Shown here piece after piece: positions 28,145-36,232 of a stretch of DNA of 64,000 bases (positions within the stretch are counted from its first letter, which is position 1; the number at the start of each line of letters is the position of its first letter). Origin of the DNA: Methanobacteriota archaeon (GTDB taxonomy: Archaea; Thermoplasmatota; Poseidoniia; Poseidoniales; Thalassarchaeaceae); assembly GCA_018650285.1 (NCBI GenBank), contig JABIGF010000021.1:62001-126000 (forward strand). Direction: 5' to 3'. Both the position numbers and the translations under genes were made by a program. Below the pieces are notes generated by a model. The model saw only the letters and a list, made by a program, of their open reading frames with translations. It did not search any database and was not told where the DNA came from.

Positions 28145-28450
28145 ATGGCAGCTGAAATCTTGACCGACGATACTTGGCCATTATTCATCTCACAGAAAGA
28201 GGCAGTGATAATTCTCACTCGCAAGGATTGCAATAACTGTGCACCTTTCGTAAAAGAGGTTGGCAGTAAAGAGTTCCCTGTTGGAGTCGTTGTACTAGAC
28301 AAACCAGGAACTGTGGGATTCAAGACCGCCTACCCCCGTATTGCAGTAGAAGCGAGTGTCCTCCCCTTCTCCATTCTCTTTTCTCGCGGTGAGTGGCTAG
28401 AATCAGTAATGGGCGCCCGCGTAGGCACCATTCTCGAATGGTTTGAATGA
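28145..28450 (+). CDS. thioredoxin-like protein with a CNNC site
   Basis: About 101 aa from ATG 28145 (GAGGTC upstream; track start 28112 adds eleven residues). 'ILTRKDCNNCAPFVKEV' places a CxxC pair at the first helix of a thioredoxin fold, and a cis-Pro-like 'VLPFSIL' and a final helix follow. The dipeptide between cysteines (NN) is unlike WCGPC thioredoxins, so redox potential and partner are open. It has no signal peptide, so it is cytoplasmic. It may be a reductant or sulfur-relay protein. Confidence 0.7.
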   Translation: MAAEILTDDTWPLFISQKEAVIILTRKDCNNCAPFVKEVGSKEFPVGVVVLDKPGTVGFKTAYPRIAVEASVLPFSILFSRGEWLESVMGARVGTILEWFE

Positions 28451-28480
28451 TTAACAGAAAATATGACGCCACCTTCATGG

Positions 28481-28502
28481 GGTAGTGGCTCTACCGAAGA
28501 GC
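28481..28502 (+). promoter_or_regulatory. two mutually exclusive 5-bp hairpins just before a start codon
   Basis: GGTAG (28481-28485) can pair with CTACC (28491-28495), and GCTCT (28488-28492) can pair with AGAGC (28498-28502). The arms overlap, so only one stem can form at a time, and the second ends one base before ATG 28504. It resembles a minimal translation switch, but both stems are only 5 bp. Confidence 0.3.
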
Positions 28503-28503
28503 G

Positions 28504-29022
28504 ATGACCGGCTTGAAACAGGTATTCATGCCAACCGTCATTGATGTTGATGGCACCCCTACCGCACTAGGAGTCACATCCAAGGAAATTGATGCATGGG
28601 ATGTTCTTCGTGCCTTTTTTGGTAAAGCAGAAGATACTGAATTTGTAGGTGCGTTTGTCGAAGTTTGGGAAGTTGATTACATCGGTGAAGAACCTCGCAC
28701 TGAATTGGGAAGAATGGTCCGCAGACCCTGCCCTATTTGTGAACGCTCATCCTTCTGGGAAGAATTGGGTGAACCAAATTACAAAGGGGAACGCCGTCCA
28801 AATACTGGCCGTTGCCACCGCCCAGAATGCTCTGCTTGGATTGAAGTAAACACTGAAGATGCAGAACGATGGGATTGTGGTTGGCCTGCCGCTCAATGGA
28901 CCAAGCGAGTTGAAAGTTACAACTTAGGAATACGTGGCTTAGTTGAGATGCGTGGAGCGGTTACTGCAGCAGGTAAACAACGACGCTCAACAATGAGTAG
29001 TGAATTGATGGAAGACCTCTGA
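28504..29022 (+). CDS. uncharacterised 172-aa protein with a zinc-finger-like cysteine set
   Basis: No family is recognised. The centre holds 'CPICERSSFWEEL...CHRPECSAW', a CxxC followed about 30 residues later by a CxxxxC, suggesting one bound zinc. Residues 1-70 are acidic with alternating strands. The C-terminus is basic and polar. There is no signal peptide or membrane segment. It is the last gene of the plus-strand run and converges on argS four bases downstream. Confidence 0.75.
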   Translation: MTGLKQVFMPTVIDVDGTPTALGVTSKEIDAWDVLRAFFGKAEDTEFVGAFVEVWEVDYIGEEPRTELGRMVRRPCPICERSSFWEELGEPNYKGERRPNTGRCHRPECSAWIEVNTEDAERWDCGWPAAQWTKRVESYNLGIRGLVEMRGAVTAAGKQRRSTMSSELMEDL

Positions 29023-29026
29023 ACAC

Positions 29027-30820
29027 TCACATCTGTTCTATGGCAACAATCCCAAGACTCTCACATCCTGCTTTGAGTAGAATTCTTGCTGCTTCAGAAA
29101 GAGCAAGATTACGGCTATTGACTTCACCCTCAACTAGAACATGGTTGTCACGATAGAATCTATTGTATTCTGTTGCAAGAGAAAGCAGATATGTGCAAAG
29201 TAGATTTGGTCGGTGACTATCTATTGCACCATTCAACTCTTCACCAAATGTTGCAATTCGTTTCACTAATTCACCTGCAGAGTCTGAAAGGTTGGACCAA
29301 TCACCATATTGTTGCGCTCCATCAATCAACGCGCCAACATCGTGACCTTGAGTAGTTAATTTGCGATTGATTGAACAAGCCCGTGCGTGAGAATACATGA
29401 TGAATGGTGCTGAATCTGATTCGAAACTAAGTGCCTCTTCCCAACGGAAATTTATCCCCTTCTCGGGTGAAACACGGATAATGTTGTACCTTACAGCTGA
29501 CACACCCACCGCCTCGCCAATCTCTGAAATCTGTTCTGCGCTGAGGTCATCTCTCATTTCTGTGACAATTGCCGTCGCCCGTGCAGCAGCCTCATCTAAC
29601 AAATCGTCCATGAAGACTACATTACCCCGACGAGTGCTCATCTTCCCTTCAGGTAACTTTGTGAATGCATAGAATACCACTTCTGGGTTCTTAATCCCTA
29701 ATTCATCTAGAGCGATTCCAACCTGCTTTGATTGCAAACGATGATCTTCGCCAAGAATATTGACTAAACGTTCTGCCTCTTGCCATTTCCACTGATGATA
29801 AGCGATATCACGTGTCGCGTAAAGTGAGGAGCCGTCTCCTCTTCGGAAAAAGAACTTCGTTGACTTGCCCGCAACCCCACGACTCTCAAGTTCAAGGTAG
29901 TGTGCCCCATTTTCTGCTGTTCCATGCAAATCACTGGCACCTAATTTTTCCATAATGACTTCAACTGAACCATCAACAATGAATCTTGATTCCTTAGTAA
30001 ATGAATCAAATGTAATCCCAATACGGTCTAACGTTTCCAACATGCCATCAAGAACTGGTTGGTAGGCTGCTTCGAACTTGTCAAGAACATCAGCATCCGC
30101 CTCTTCAGAGGCTTGGACTAATTTGGTCACACCAATTTCAACAGCAGGGTCATCTGCTTTCAGTAGATTTGCCGCCTGATAATAGCGAACCCTCTGATGG
30201 TCCTGTTTTTCTGGATGAGTTAGGACCTCATCCATATCTTCAGCACCTAATATTTCTGAAACCTTGGCCTCATCCAAGTTGTCAAGAGCCCAGGCCAAGA
30301 TTCCAACCTGCTTCCCCATGTCATCAACATAGTATTCTGCTCGAACATTATCGCCGGCTAGGCGATGCATTCGAACAATAGTGTCACCAAGAATTGCATT
30401 TCTTGACCGCCCAACATGAAATGGGCCATTCGGGTTGGCCGATGTATGCTCTATCAATAGAGACGAGGGGGAGCGGAAATGGCCTACAGATTCTGGTTTG
30501 TCTATTGTTTGAGAGACTACCTGTTCAGCAAGCCATTCTACATCAACATAAAAATTGCAGAATCCTCCTTCACTACCAACTTCTGAGCAACCATCCATAC
30601 TAGTCAATTGGGAAGCAACCCTTTCTGCCAAATCTGCAGCAATATCGTTAGGTGCCCGACCCATAATTTTTGCAAGAGCAAAACATGGAAGAGCTAAATC
30701 TCCTTGGTGAGAATGCCTTGGTGATGCTAGATTTTTGAGTGTACCATCAGGATTTTCATCTCCCATCTCAGTTAGTGCGTCCCAAAGAACCGCGCTAATG
30801 ATTTCACTCAGTTGTCTCAT
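29027..30820 (-). CDS. argS: arginyl-tRNA synthetase
   Basis: This class I synthetase has the HIGH-equivalent 'HTSANPNGPFHVGRSRN' and KMSKS-equivalent 'KMSTRRGNVVF', the latter a Ser-Thr-Arg variant common in ArgRS. The N-terminal Add1 domain and the C-terminal anticodon-binding DALR-type region are present. The start is taken at ATG 30820 (residue 16 of the track ORF), four bases after the aRF1 stop; the track start overlaps aRF1 and adds 15 residues. The two translation genes are thus coupled. Confidence 0.95.
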   Translation of the reverse strand: MRQLSEIISAVLWDALTEMGDENPDGTLKNLASPRHSHQGDLALPCFALAKIMGRAPNDIAADLAERVASQLTSMDGCSEVGSEGGFCNFYVDVEWLAEQVVSQTIDKPESVGHFRSPSSLLIEHTSANPNGPFHVGRSRNAILGDTIVRMHRLAGDNVRAEYYVDDMGKQVGILAWALDNLDEAKVSEILGAEDMDEVLTHPEKQDHQRVRYYQAANLLKADDPAVEIGVTKLVQASEEADADVLDKFEAAYQPVLDGMLETLDRIGITFDSFTKESRFIVDGSVEVIMEKLGASDLHGTAENGAHYLELESRGVAGKSTKFFFRRGDGSSLYATRDIAYHQWKWQEAERLVNILGEDHRLQSKQVGIALDELGIKNPEVVFYAFTKLPEGKMSTRRGNVVFMDDLLDEAAARATAIVTEMRDDLSAEQISEIGEAVGVSAVRYNIIRVSPEKGINFRWEEALSFESDSAPFIMYSHARACSINRKLTTQGHDVGALIDGAQQYGDWSNLSDSAGELVKRIATFGEELNGAIDSHRPNLLCTYLLSLATEYNRFYRDNHVLVEGEVNSRNLALSEAARILLKAGCESLGIVAIEQM

Positions 30821-30824
30821 CTCA

Positions 30825-32078
30825 TCAACTCCAAGCCCAACGCAATATGGCAGCCATTCCACCAAAAGCCTGTTTCAAAGTCATTCCTTCTTCTGAATCT
30901 GTTGAAATCAATTTAACATCAGCCGCTGATTGAGTTGCCAATTCAGACAATTCATCCAACAAGTCAATCTCCTTACCTGGGTCTTCACGTACTTGGTCGC
31001 TAGTGGCTTTACAACTTGGGCAATCTGGTATCTCAATGATTCTTTCCACTGACAAAGACCATTCATTCTTGCACTGGCGACAATGAAAGAATACGGTTCT
31101 TTTCCTCAATGACTCTGAAAGTAATAGTGTGTCAACAGCACCTTGGTCAAGTGCAGAGCGAATCATCATCTCACCATAAGTTGCTTTTGGATGCGCCTGC
31201 ATTATCTCTTTGAGAAATCTATCCACAAAAGTGCGTTCTTCTTCCAAGGCGATTTGGTCCATCAAATCGCCAGCATTCTGAACCAACTCGCGCAATCCGC
31301 TTTCATTGGAATAACCGACATCAAACAGCGGCCTTTTGACAATTTTTTGGATTTCATGATGCAAATATCCATTATTAATCACGAAATCTTTGGTGGCACC
31401 TGGTCCACCCACGATAATCCCCTTGAGGTCGGGTAGCATAGGTAACCAATACTCGCAAGCGCGCTCTGTGACCTTCTTGAAGAACTTGTCAGCCGCCTCT
31501 TCAATTAGCCTCTCGAAACGCTGTTGGGACTGTCCACCTTGGCGGTGTTTACTAGGCACAAGACTAGTGATATGCTTCTTGACAAATACCGTACTTCCTG
31601 TCGCCAACCCATACGCCCCCTCACCGCGGTCAATGACCAACAAACCGTACGCTGTACGATTGATGAGCATCTCTTCAAGTTGGGATGTTTCAAATTTATT
31701 GTCACAGCGATATCTGAATGAAGTAAAGGGTTCAGGAGGGTCTTCAATTACGATGGTAGTCATTCTTGACTTATTGTTACCGACGATTACATGGCCGGTA
31801 AAAACGGCGATGCCTTTTTCGCCGGCGTCACGGCGATTTGCCAGCGCCGCTGATGCAGATTCAATCGCATCAATAACATGTTTTCTTGTTAGGTTAGACT
31901 TGATGTTGCGGGCTTGACCAGATTCGTTTGCAAGTTGATGGAGGACATCAGCAACTTGGCGATCAGGAGGGATGATTACAGTTACCAGTTCAGTCCCCAT
32001 TCCTTTGAGTTCCATCAATTCCTCAAGAACACGCTTGAGCCGGAGTTTGGCTGCTTGCTTCTCGGAATCGTCTGCCAT
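30825..32078 (-). CDS. prf1: peptide chain release factor 1 (aRF1)
   Basis: This is an archaeal/eukaryal class I release factor. 'NIKSNLTRKHV' is the stop-codon recognition NIKS loop, 'RQGGQSQQRF' the peptidyl-hydrolysis GGQ motif, and a C-terminal domain with a zinc-like 'HCRQCKNEW...CPSC' pair follows. The length (417 aa) is normal. ATG 32078 is preferred over GTG 32087 because an AGGTGG SD lies immediately upstream, although it sits in a hairpin. It reads all three stop codons. It is transcribed with argS and divergently from the UMP kinase gene. Confidence 0.96.
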   Translation of the reverse strand: MADDSEKQAAKLRLKRVLEELMELKGMGTELVTVIIPPDRQVADVLHQLANESGQARNIKSNLTRKHVIDAIESASAALANRRDAGEKGIAVFTGHVIVGNNKSRMTTIVIEDPPEPFTSFRYRCDNKFETSQLEEMLINRTAYGLLVIDRGEGAYGLATGSTVFVKKHITSLVPSKHRQGGQSQQRFERLIEEAADKFFKKVTERACEYWLPMLPDLKGIIVGGPGATKDFVINNGYLHHEIQKIVKRPLFDVGYSNESGLRELVQNAGDLMDQIALEEERTFVDRFLKEIMQAHPKATYGEMMIRSALDQGAVDTLLLSESLRKRTVFFHCRQCKNEWSLSVERIIEIPDCPSCKATSDQVREDPGKEIDLLDELSELATQSAADVKLISTDSEEGMTLKQAFGGMAAILRWAWS

Positions 32079-32079
32079 C

Positions 32080-32098
32080 AGAACCACCTAGTGGTTCT
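32080..32098 (-). promoter_or_regulatory. 8-bp hairpin AGAACCAC-nnn-GTGGTTCT over the aRF1 SD
   Basis: A perfect 8-bp inverted repeat with a 3-nt loop, ending one base before the ATG of aRF1. In the mRNA it reads AGAACCAC TAG GTGGTTCT, so the AGGTGG SD lies in the loop and 3' stem and would be masked when folded. The loop also holds a UAG. Autoregulation of a release factor through its own leader would be plausible but is unproven. Confidence 0.5.
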
Positions 32099-32201
32099 AG
32101 GCGATTGCCAGCGGGTTATCAATCCTTCATCCTCTCCGCTACTGCTTTTCGCAACTTCAATGGGTTTCTTTGACTAATAATAGCGGACGGGCTTATCAAT
32201 T

Positions 32202-32213
32202 GGCGGCGCCGCC
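32202..32213. promoter_or_regulatory. 12-bp palindrome GGCGGCGCCGCC before pyrH
   Basis: A perfect 12-bp GC palindrome, ending six bases before the UMP kinase ATG, within the 120-base divergent region shared with aRF1. It could be an operator or an RNA hairpin. Confidence 0.35.
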
Positions 32214-32219
32214 GCCATC

Positions 32220-32933
32220 ATGATGAGTCAAGTCGTCATTGTCGCACTTGGTGGCAGTTTGATGTACGATGGCGACATAATTGATGAAGAATGGATCAAT
32301 GCTGCATCTACAATTGTTGCTCAATCTGCAGCGACTGGAACCAAGATTGGAATTGTCATCGGCGGTGGCTACCGAGCAAGAAAAAATATAGCCACTGCGC
32401 GTGAGTCAGGAACAACTAACACGTTTGACCTTGACCTTGTTGGCATAGAAGCTACAAGATTCAATGCGGCTACCTTTGCAACAGCCCTGAAAACTACTGG
32501 AGCAAGTGTAAATGAGACTATTCCAACGACCACACAATCTGCTGCCGATACATTTGCTACCAATTCAATCGTAGTCATGGGTGGTACCGTGCCAGGTCAC
32601 ACAACAGATGCTGTTTCCATCAACTTTGCAGTTGACAGTGGCGCTAGTAGATGCACTATCGCAACAAATGTCGACTTTGTCTATGATAAAGCGCCACAAA
32701 CAAACCCTGATGCAGTCCCCTTTGAGCAAATGACATTAGCCGAACTGCAAGCCATCGTAGGCCCCCCCGAACACCGAGGAGCCGGCCCAAATGTAGTCAT
32801 TGACCCCATCGGCGTCCAAGTTGCTATAGAACATAGCATAGAGTTGGCATTACTAAACGGGAAAAAACTAGATATTTTAGAAAGTTGCCTCGCTGGAGAG
32901 GATTTTAGAGGCACAAAAATAGAGGTGAAATAA
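32220..32933 (+). CDS. pyrH: archaeal UMP kinase
   Basis: The product is a 237-aa amino-acid-kinase fold enzyme that phosphorylates UMP to UDP. 'IVALGGSL' is the phosphate-binding start, 'IVIGGGYRARKNI' the nucleotide-monophosphate loop, and 'IATNVDFVYDKAP' the ATP-side motif. These and the length match the archaeal UMPK branch. ATG 32220 or 32223 are both possible. The following zinc-ribbon gene overlaps the stop by one base. CarAB and dUTPase elsewhere in the window belong to the same pyrimidine pathway. Confidence 0.92.
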   Translation: MMSQVVIVALGGSLMYDGDIIDEEWINAASTIVAQSAATGTKIGIVIGGGYRARKNIATARESGTTNTFDLDLVGIEATRFNAATFATALKTTGASVNETIPTTTQSAADTFATNSIVVMGGTVPGHTTDAVSINFAVDSGASRCTIATNVDFVYDKAPQTNPDAVPFEQMTLAELQAIVGPPEHRGAGPNVVIDPIGVQVAIEHSIELALLNGKKLDILESCLAGEDFRGTKIEVK

Positions 32934-33232
32934 TGGGTAGAATTGAAGAGAGATTGAAAAAATCAATAGCGATGACTGCAGCCACAACCAAGAAGGTTGT
33001 TCAGAAACTATCAGAGAACCCAAAAAGTTCGAAATATGTCGCTGCTCATCGCCATTGTGTCATTTGCCATACACCCATTCCAATTGACTCTGACCCAGCC
33101 CACTGTGGAGCCCAACCCTGTTCAGATAAACATGCTAGACAAGATAAATCTCGAAAAAGGCTAAACTTGATGATGTATCTATTTCCTGCGATCGCAATCA
33201 TGCTCTTCCTACTCCCATTGTTTACTACGTGA
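32933..33232 (+). CDS. DUF2116-like zinc-ribbon protein with C-terminal membrane helix
   Basis: This 99-aa protein has a basic N-terminus, a zinc ribbon ('HCVICHTPIPIDSDPAHCG...CSDKHARQDK') and one hydrophobic tail segment (about residues 78-97) that anchors it to the membrane. The pattern matches archaeal DUF2116 proteins of unknown function. Its ATG overlaps the pyrH stop (TAATG) with a GAGGTGA SD in the pyrH end, so expression is coupled to UMP kinase. Confidence 0.8.
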   Translation: MGRIEERLKKSIAMTAATTKKVVQKLSENPKSSKYVAAHRHCVICHTPIPIDSDPAHCGAQPCSDKHARQDKSRKRLNLMMYLFPAIAIMLFLLPLFTT

Positions 33233-33302
33233 ATCCAATTGGGGAGTTGCAATTGCTCACGCACAAGCGAAGGATTGATTCACCCCGACCTTTACGATTC
33301 CT

Positions 33303-33884
33303 TTGATGATGGTACGCATCATGTCAGCGTTGCCGATGTTTACCGGAGCGTTTTGCATCCTTCTGGTTCTTGTTGGGGCTGTGGGCTATACCGCAGATTC
33401 ATCCACTACTGAAGTCCCAATCCCACCATGTGCACCTGGTTCTGATGATGATTGTGAAATCGGTATGAGCCAAAATAATCTCTCCATCCCCACTCCATTC
33501 ATACTTCTTGATGTCAAAGTCACAATGCAATGGGACCACGGCGACGATGCTTGGATTGGCGTTGTGGATGCTGATGAAATAGACTGGGAAAAATGTGAGC
33601 CTGATGACCAAGGATTGACTGGTTGTACCGCATCTGACTTCAAAATCATTGCTGGTGGACCCGGCTCAGAATCTGGTTTAGAATGGAGTCTTGATCCTGG
33701 GAACACCCGTTTTATCACAGCCGGTCGCGAGAGCACTCTTTCTCTTGAAACAAATGTTGTCACTTATTCCTATAATGTGGGACTCGGCTTATTCCCAATG
33801 TTCATCACTGGAGTTGTAGGGGTTGTCCTCAGCCTTTCTGGTGTACAAATGGCCTTCCCAATTCGTCTACCAAAGAGAGAATGA
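33303..33884 (+). CDS. uncharacterised membrane protein with a small external domain
   Basis: It has 193 aa with a hydrophobic segment at about residues 9-28, a polar, acidic domain rich in Asp, Gly and Cys ('PPCAPGSDDDCEIG'), and a second hydrophobic segment near the C-terminus (about 163-186). The topology suggests an external loop held by two helices. Four cysteines in the domain may form disulfides. No family is recognised. Confidence 0.7.
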   Translation: MMMVRIMSALPMFTGAFCILLVLVGAVGYTADSSTTEVPIPPCAPGSDDDCEIGMSQNNLSIPTPFILLDVKVTMQWDHGDDAWIGVVDADEIDWEKCEPDDQGLTGCTASDFKIIAGGPGSESGLEWSLDPGNTRFITAGRESTLSLETNVVTYSYNVGLGLFPMFITGVVGVVLSLSGVQMAFPIRLPKRE

Positions 33885-33945
33885 AACAAGATGGCGCGTC
33901 GCGTCGTTGAAGAACTGAGTCCGTTTCGGAGGGGTGAGGATTATC

Positions 33946-34062
33946 ATGTCGGGCTTCAAATGTCACGGTTGTGGAGTTGCAATTTCAATTGAAGGGTTAC
34001 CAAGTACACACTTTGGACACAAAGTCTACTGCACCCGTTGCGGGCATGTATCTGATGCGTAA
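33946..34062 (+). CDS. 38-aa zinc-ribbon microprotein
   Basis: This gene is below the ORF-track limit. It reads MSGFKCHGCGVAISIEG... and ends YCTRCGHVSDA, with two CxxC pairs (6-9, 29-32) spaced as in a single zinc ribbon. A strong GGAGGGGTGAGG SD stands just upstream of ATG 33946, and the TAA falls directly before the convergent NOG1-like gene. Such tiny ribbons occur in archaea, but the function is unknown; nucleic-acid or protein contact is an inference. Confidence 0.7.
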   Translation: MSGFKCHGCGVAISIEGLPSTHFGHKVYCTRCGHVSDA

Positions 34063-34064
34063 TC

Positions 34065-35111
34065 TCAGTTGATATCTGAGCGATGCCAGCCCTCGGGCAA
34101 ATTGAGCGGGTCCCCAATATCATCTGCTCCGATTCGTTCGACCAATTCTGCTCGTAATTGTTCAATACCGTAACCTTCTGTTGCAGAAATACAAAGATGA
34201 CCCGAAACCGGATTCACACCTGTATCAATATTTAGCAAGTCAGCCTTGCCATCAACAACAAGAAGTGGAGTTTGAGGCAAAAATGAAGCCACTTCTGCCA
34301 ACAAATTTTGTTGTGACTCCATAGGCGTACCTCCATGTTCAGCAGGGTCTAACAAGAATAATACGATTGAACCAATATGCTCAAGCGCTACAATCGCTTG
34401 CATTTCAATTTTATTTCTTTCATCCATCGGACGGTCTAACAACCCAGGTGTATCCACTAACTGATATCTCCTGCGCCTCTCTGTAAAATGGCCAACATGC
34501 AGTTGCTTAGTAGTGAAAGGATAAGCAGCAACATCAGGTTCATTACTTGAAAGAACACCAATCAATGCTGATTTCCCTACATTCGGCGAGCCAGCAACCA
34601 CAATACATGGTTCAGATGTATCAATTGAGGGGAGTTTTCTAAGTTGGTCACGTGCACGATTTAACCACAACAATGACGGGTTTATTTGGTCAATTATCGA
34701 AGATATGCGCCCATATGCTTCCCGTCTTCGGACATGCATTCCGTCAACATTCATCATTCGGTCAATTTGAGTCTCATATTTCTTAGCGATAGTCATGGCC
34801 TGATTTGAAGCCCATTGCAGATTTGAAAGATGATGGCGATAAGCATCGCATCCTACAGATGCGTTAATCAATGCGCGGTCAAATTCAGATTGTTTATCCA
34901 AAGATGGCCACTTGCTAACATAACCTTTGAGTGTGGCATCCAACACATCGCTGGCAGATTGAATCATTCTAATCATCTGTTTACGAGTCCTAAAGAGGCG
35001 GTCTGAATCATCAACAGAATCTTTTGCTTTTGTAGCTCTTCTAAACGCCTTATCTAGCAACTCATCAGAAAGGAGGACTGTGGGCAATTTTTTCCAAATA
35101 ACGACGGTCAC
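34065..35111 (-). CDS. NOG1/Obg-like GTPase (archaeal Nog1)
   Basis: A GTPase of 348 aa. The N-terminal helical domain is followed by the G domain: G1 'GSPNVGKSALI', G3 'DTPGLLDRP', and 'KIEMQAIVALEHIG', a Nog1-typical segment after G3. The G4 region reads 'VDGKADLL'. Yeast Nog1 acts in large-subunit biogenesis and archaeal forms are thought to act on 50S assembly. The start is GTG 35111 with a GGAGGAG SD upstream; the track ATG at 35144 is less likely. It converges on the 38-aa ribbon gene. Confidence 0.85.
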   Translation of the reverse strand: MTVVIWKKLPTVLLSDELLDKAFRRATKAKDSVDDSDRLFRTRKQMIRMIQSASDVLDATLKGYVSKWPSLDKQSEFDRALINASVGCDAYRHHLSNLQWASNQAMTIAKKYETQIDRMMNVDGMHVRRREAYGRISSIIDQINPSLLWLNRARDQLRKLPSIDTSEPCIVVAGSPNVGKSALIGVLSSNEPDVAAYPFTTKQLHVGHFTERRRRYQLVDTPGLLDRPMDERNKIEMQAIVALEHIGSIVLFLLDPAEHGGTPMESQQNLLAEVASFLPQTPLLVVDGKADLLNIDTGVNPVSGHLCISATEGYGIEQLRAELVERIGADDIGDPLNLPEGWHRSDIN

Positions 35112-35268
35112 GCAATCTCCTCCTATGCTTGCCGGCTCGCCCATCCCCTTTCAATGCAAAGGATTCAAACTAGGGGAGGAAATTGGTAAATTCACAAATT
35201 ATTGACTCGCCACTGAAGGGGTTCTCTTTTCAAGGGTCGAAGTTCTCAGCGCATCAGAGGCGAGAGAG

Positions 35269-35724
35269 ATGGCAGCGAAGAAGAGCAGAAAAAGCAAGGC
35301 GAGTGACCTACCTGATTGGGCAGTATCACTGTGGGAAGATTTAGGAAAACCGAACTTTTCCGAGTTCGAAGATGTCTGCTCGGGCCCATTATTGGATAGA
35401 AGGACTGGCCTTCGCCGTGACGATTTTGTTGAAGTCCTTCTTGATGCAAGATCACTTCAAGGTGATATGGACCCTTGGATGCGAGGGAGATTGATGGGCA
35501 CCAACAAAATTAGCATTGAATTGTTAACACCTGATGGCGGTTACCATTATGTTTCAAGAGATGTAATTGTTGATGTGGTTCTAGTTGCTCACATGCGTGC
35601 AGCCTACATTGATGACAAAGAACTTCTCAAGTATGAAAGAGACGATATGAAACGCCGCAATTCACTACACGAAGAAGTGGAAAAGAGCGCTACTGGCGTA
35701 GATGACAGTCACGTTTGGGGTTGA
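35269..35724 (+). CDS. uncharacterised 151-aa protein, possible small SH3-barrel fold
   Basis: No family is recognised. A basic N-terminus ('MAAKKSRKSK') is followed by a mixed region and, at about residues 80-105, 'GRLMGTNKISIELLTPDGGYHYVSRDVIVDV', whose strand pattern recalls an Sm/SH3-like barrel, though this is only by eye. No signal or membrane segment. It overlaps the start of the ferredoxin-like ORF when that is read from 35702, but not if the latter starts at 35729. Confidence 0.65.
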   Translation: MAAKKSRKSKASDLPDWAVSLWEDLGKPNFSEFEDVCSGPLLDRRTGLRRDDFVEVLLDARSLQGDMDPWMRGRLMGTNKISIELLTPDGGYHYVSRDVIVDVVLVAHMRAAYIDDKELLKYERDDMKRRNSLHEEVEKSATGVDDSHVWG

Positions 35725-35728
35725 GGGA

Positions 35729-36070
35729 ATGAGCGCCATGAAAGGCGGTTCAAAAAGGCCACACCCCACAAGGCATCTCTTCATCTGCACCCATGAACGA
35801 GATGTTGATTCGGACAAAGGTTCTTGTTCTGCAAAAGGCAGTTTAAATCTCTTAAAAAAACTGAAGCATGAGGCCAATAACAGAGGGCTAAAAGATGTTC
35901 AAATAAGCCGCTCAGGCTGCCTTTCAAGATGCAAATTTGGTACTACTTGTGTCATTTATCCTGAAGGGACATGGTATTCAGTTGACAACAATGAAGAAGA
36001 CATAATGGCCCTACTTGACCATCTTGAATCAGGGAATAAATCTGCAAGAATTGAAATGATTCTTGATTAG
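35729..36070 (+). CDS. thioredoxin-fold 2Fe-2S ferredoxin
   Basis: The 113-residue product (ATG 35729; ATG 35738 also possible) holds 'RHLFICTHERDVDSDKGSCSAKG' and 'SGCLSRCKFGTTCVIYPEG', four cysteines in the C...C...C...C layout of thioredoxin-like [2Fe-2S] ferredoxins (NuoE/CbiW-type). It is probably a cytoplasmic one-electron carrier. Partner unknown. It stands alone, separated from the PEP synthase gene by 162 AT-rich bases. Confidence 0.8.
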   Translation: MSAMKGGSKRPHPTRHLFICTHERDVDSDKGSCSAKGSLNLLKKLKHEANNRGLKDVQISRSGCLSRCKFGTTCVIYPEGTWYSVDNNEEDIMALLDHLESGNKSARIEMILD

Positions 36071-36204
36071 ATAATATCCAATAATCTCTGATTATTTCTG
36101 CCATCACTAGTGGATATCTTATTGCGAGTAATCAATATCCCACAGGGTGGTTTCAAAATTACACTACCTTAGTCTTATTTACTGTCTTTTACACGCTCTA
36201 TTCA

Positions 36205-36225
36205 CTGGCAATAGCCAGGTTGGCT
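36205..36225 (+). promoter_or_regulatory. overlapping alternative hairpins before the PEP synthase start
   Basis: CTGGC-AATA-GCCAG (36205-36218) and AGCCA-GGT-TGGCT (36213-36225) share arm bases, so only one can form. The second holds the AGGT of a weak SD in its loop and ends seven bases before TTG 36233. This matches the 28481-28502 arrangement. Upstream, GGATAT and ATATCC half sites (36112-36117, 36135-36140) form a looser candidate operator. Confidence 0.3.
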
Positions 36226-36232
36226 GATTCTC

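Noticed and set aside
31390-31917. 175-aa plus-strand ORF opposite aRF1
   Set aside because: Mirror of the well-supported aRF1 gene, no family features.
33891-33992. 33-codon frame starting ATGGCGCGTCGC upstream of the zinc-ribbon microprotein
   Set aside because: No SD and it overlaps the better-supported 38-aa ribbon in another frame.
36112-36140. GGATAT...ATATCC half sites as a firm operator
   Set aside because: Only 6-bp arms with 17 bases between and no inner symmetry; kept only as a remark.
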